Assembly (NCBI GenBank): GCA_030674155.1
Contig: CM060318.1
Coordinates: forward strand, 82,819,696-82,832,195
Source: Stramonita haemastoma
Taxonomy: Eukaryota; Mollusca; Gastropoda; Neogastropoda; Muricidae
Direction: 5' to 3'
DNA length: 12,500 nucleotides
How positions within the stretch are numbered: position 1 is the stretch's first letter; each line of letters begins with the position of its first letter. The translations under genes were made by a program, and so were the position numbers. This document shows, one piece after another, positions 1 through 12,500 of this stretch. The notes under the pieces were generated by a model. It was not told where the DNA came from, searched no databases, and saw nothing but the letters and a program-made list of their open reading frames with translations.

Positions 1-40
<40 letters not shown>

Positions 41-101
41 GGATGGATGGATGGATGGATGGATGGATGGATGGATGGATGGATGGATGGATGGATGGAT
101 G

Positions 102-187
<86 letters not shown>

Positions 188-306
188 AGAGCGAGCGAGC
201 GAGCGAGCGAGCGAGCGAGCGAGCGAGCGAGCGATACATACATACATACATACATACATACATACATACATACATACATACATACATACATACATACATA
301 CATACA

Positions 307-340
<34 letters not shown>

Positions 341-352
341 CATACATACATA
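1..352. repeat. Compound tetranucleotide microsatellite (AGAT, GGAT, AGAT, GCGA, TACA blocks)
   Basis: Five homogeneous blocks abut without spacers: AGAT 1-40, GGAT 41-104, AGAT about 105-186, GCGA about 189-233, and TACA about 234-352. Each step between motifs needs only one or two base changes, which is consistent with one array that changed by point mutation and slippage. The left end is cut by the window edge. The array touches the duplicated element that starts near 353. Confidence 0.95.
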
Positions 353-586
353 GATTCAAGATTCAAGATTTAATTCGCCTTTAACCCCTCTTGGGGCATG
401 GAGGATTTCAGAAAACAAAATCAACTGTAACATATATAATATGCATTAATACAATAATAGAATACGTTCATACACACAAGATTCAAGATTTAATTCGCCT
501 TTGACCCCTCTTGGGGCATGGAGGATTTCAAACAAAATCAATTGTAACATATATAATTTGCATTAATAGAATACGTTCATACACAG
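353..586. repeat. Tandem duplication, two units of about 120 and 106 bp
   Basis: Unit 1 covers 361-480 and unit 2 covers 481-586. Both open with attcaagatttaattcgcc, share the block ttggggcatggaggattt, and close with aatacgttcatacaca. They differ by a few substitutions and two small gaps near the middle. A short attcaag repeat precedes unit 1 (354-367). On the minus strand these short repeats would form a tail running into the microsatellite at 1-352, as at retroelement 3' ends. The family is not recognised. Confidence 0.85.
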
Positions 587-802
587 AATTTTTCACAGAA
601 ATAAAAATATAGTCAACCTTTTCATTAATGTCATGCAACTTTACTCTTAAGTATGAATTTGCTAAGTTTTAATAACATATTTTTTATCAGAAGAGAACAA
701 ATTACAAAATGTGAACATGGATCTTGGATACAAATATTCATGACGTAGGACATTCTTCCGAAGCTCAGAAAACATACATACATACATACATGCATCTGTT
801 TT
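587..802. other. AT-rich upstream DNA, no gene seen
   Basis: No conserved coding or RNA signal is visible. A short CATA tract lies at about 772-791. The stretch could contain the promoter of the P450 gene, but no specific element can be defended. Confidence 0.5.
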
Positions 803-884
803 CAGGTCCTCCTGTCGGCAGCATCCTTCCCGAAGCGTCAGAAGCTAGCAGGGCAAGCAGGACTAGAGGCGGAAGCGGGCAGCC
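803..884 (+). promoter_or_regulatory. Probable 5' UTR segment, possibly starting at a splice acceptor
   Basis: Base composition shifts from AT-rich to GC-rich after about 805. A good acceptor, gcatctgttttcag, ends at 805. The stretch 806-884 could therefore be UTR at the start of a non-first exon, joined to an upstream leader exon. No TATA box or initiator could be assigned, and a promoter located inside 587-800 is equally possible. Confidence 0.35.
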
Positions 885-12249
<11,365 letters not shown>

Positions 12250-12423
12250 GTAAGTGTTCACCATTGTTAAACGTTCTTCATGGTGAGGGCTTCCCAACAG
12301 TTCCCTGTACCCTGGCAGTCACTCGCAATATGCACTCTGCCTCACTCAGGGGGGAAACACAAACACAAACGCAATTTCATTTTACGAGGGTAATGGATTA
12401 AGTTACAAAACTGTTTTTCATCC

Positions 12424-12500
12424 AGCCTCGGGATAGCCTGGTGGTTAGAGTGATGCGCTTGTGATCTATCGACCCAGGTTCGAATGTCGTTCAAGAGGTT
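12424..12500 (+). mobile_element. tRNA-derived SINE head, cut by the window edge
   Basis: The A box tagcctggtgg (12434-12444) and B box ggttcgaatgtc (12477-12488) are 43 nt apart, as in a tRNA. The ends pair poorly (only a CCTC/GAGG match), so it is a tRNA-like promoter rather than a working tRNA. It lies in intron 7, and any body would continue beyond 12500. Confidence 0.65.

Noticed and set aside
1..352. CRISPR-like or satellite array with spacers
   Set aside because: Units are 4 bp and contiguous; there are no spacers.
12424..12500. A functional tRNA gene
   Set aside because: A and B boxes are well placed, but the acceptor stem pairs poorly and the T-arm end is degenerate.

Overview
The window looks like accessory-repeat-rich nuclear DNA of an animal, most likely a mollusc and perhaps a marine gastropod. 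The clues are a gene split by long GT-AG introns, a mitochondrial-type cytochrome P450, several Pol III-derived SINE families of a kind common in molluscan genomes, a broken non-LTR retrotransposon, and very heavy microsatellite content. The taxon is inferred from style, because no ribosomal or mitochondrial marker is present.

The only host gene I can support is a cytochrome P450 of the mitochondrial clan on the + strand. It has seven exons in this window (885-1098, 3301-3529, 6396-6586, 7559-7761, 8820-8991, 9484-9651, 12171-12249) and runs off the right edge. All seven donors are GT and all six acceptors are AG, and the intron phases agree across every junction once two single-base insertions are allowed for. 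These lie at about 7720-7723 in exon 4 and in a six-C run at 9528-9533 in exon 6. The exons give about 418 codons from an Arg-rich presequence to the strand after the K helix. The PERF and heme-cysteine exons lie beyond the window. The I-helix oxygen-activation motif is strongly non-canonical.

Layout. 1-352: compound tetranucleotide satellite. 353-586: a tandem duplication of about 110-120 bp. 587-884: AT-rich upstream DNA and likely 5' UTR. 885-1098: exon 1. Intron 1 (1099-3300) holds an old tRNA-type SINE, a decayed LINE 3' end with a GATA tail, and a SINE that appears to join a tRNA 5' half to 5S rRNA. Intron 2 (3530-6395) holds a second copy of that SINE, long CA and TG/TGCG tracts, and an internally deleted second SINE. 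Intron 3 (6587-7558) holds a 0.43 kb element with 40-bp terminal inverted repeats and a composite of two SINE tails. Intron 4 (7762-8819) is mostly AAT/GAT/AGT and CA microsatellite. Intron 5 (8992-9483) has nothing recognisable. Intron 6 (9652-12170) holds a full-length reverse SINE, pentanucleotide and poly-C tracts and degraded repeats. Intron 7 (from 12250) ends in a tRNA-derived SINE head.

I found no operon-like, CRISPR-like or novel defence-type system. The most unusual items are the tRNA/5S chimeric SINE, the altered P450 I helix combined with two frameshifts, and the repeats ending 28-74 bp before the acceptors of exons 2-5.
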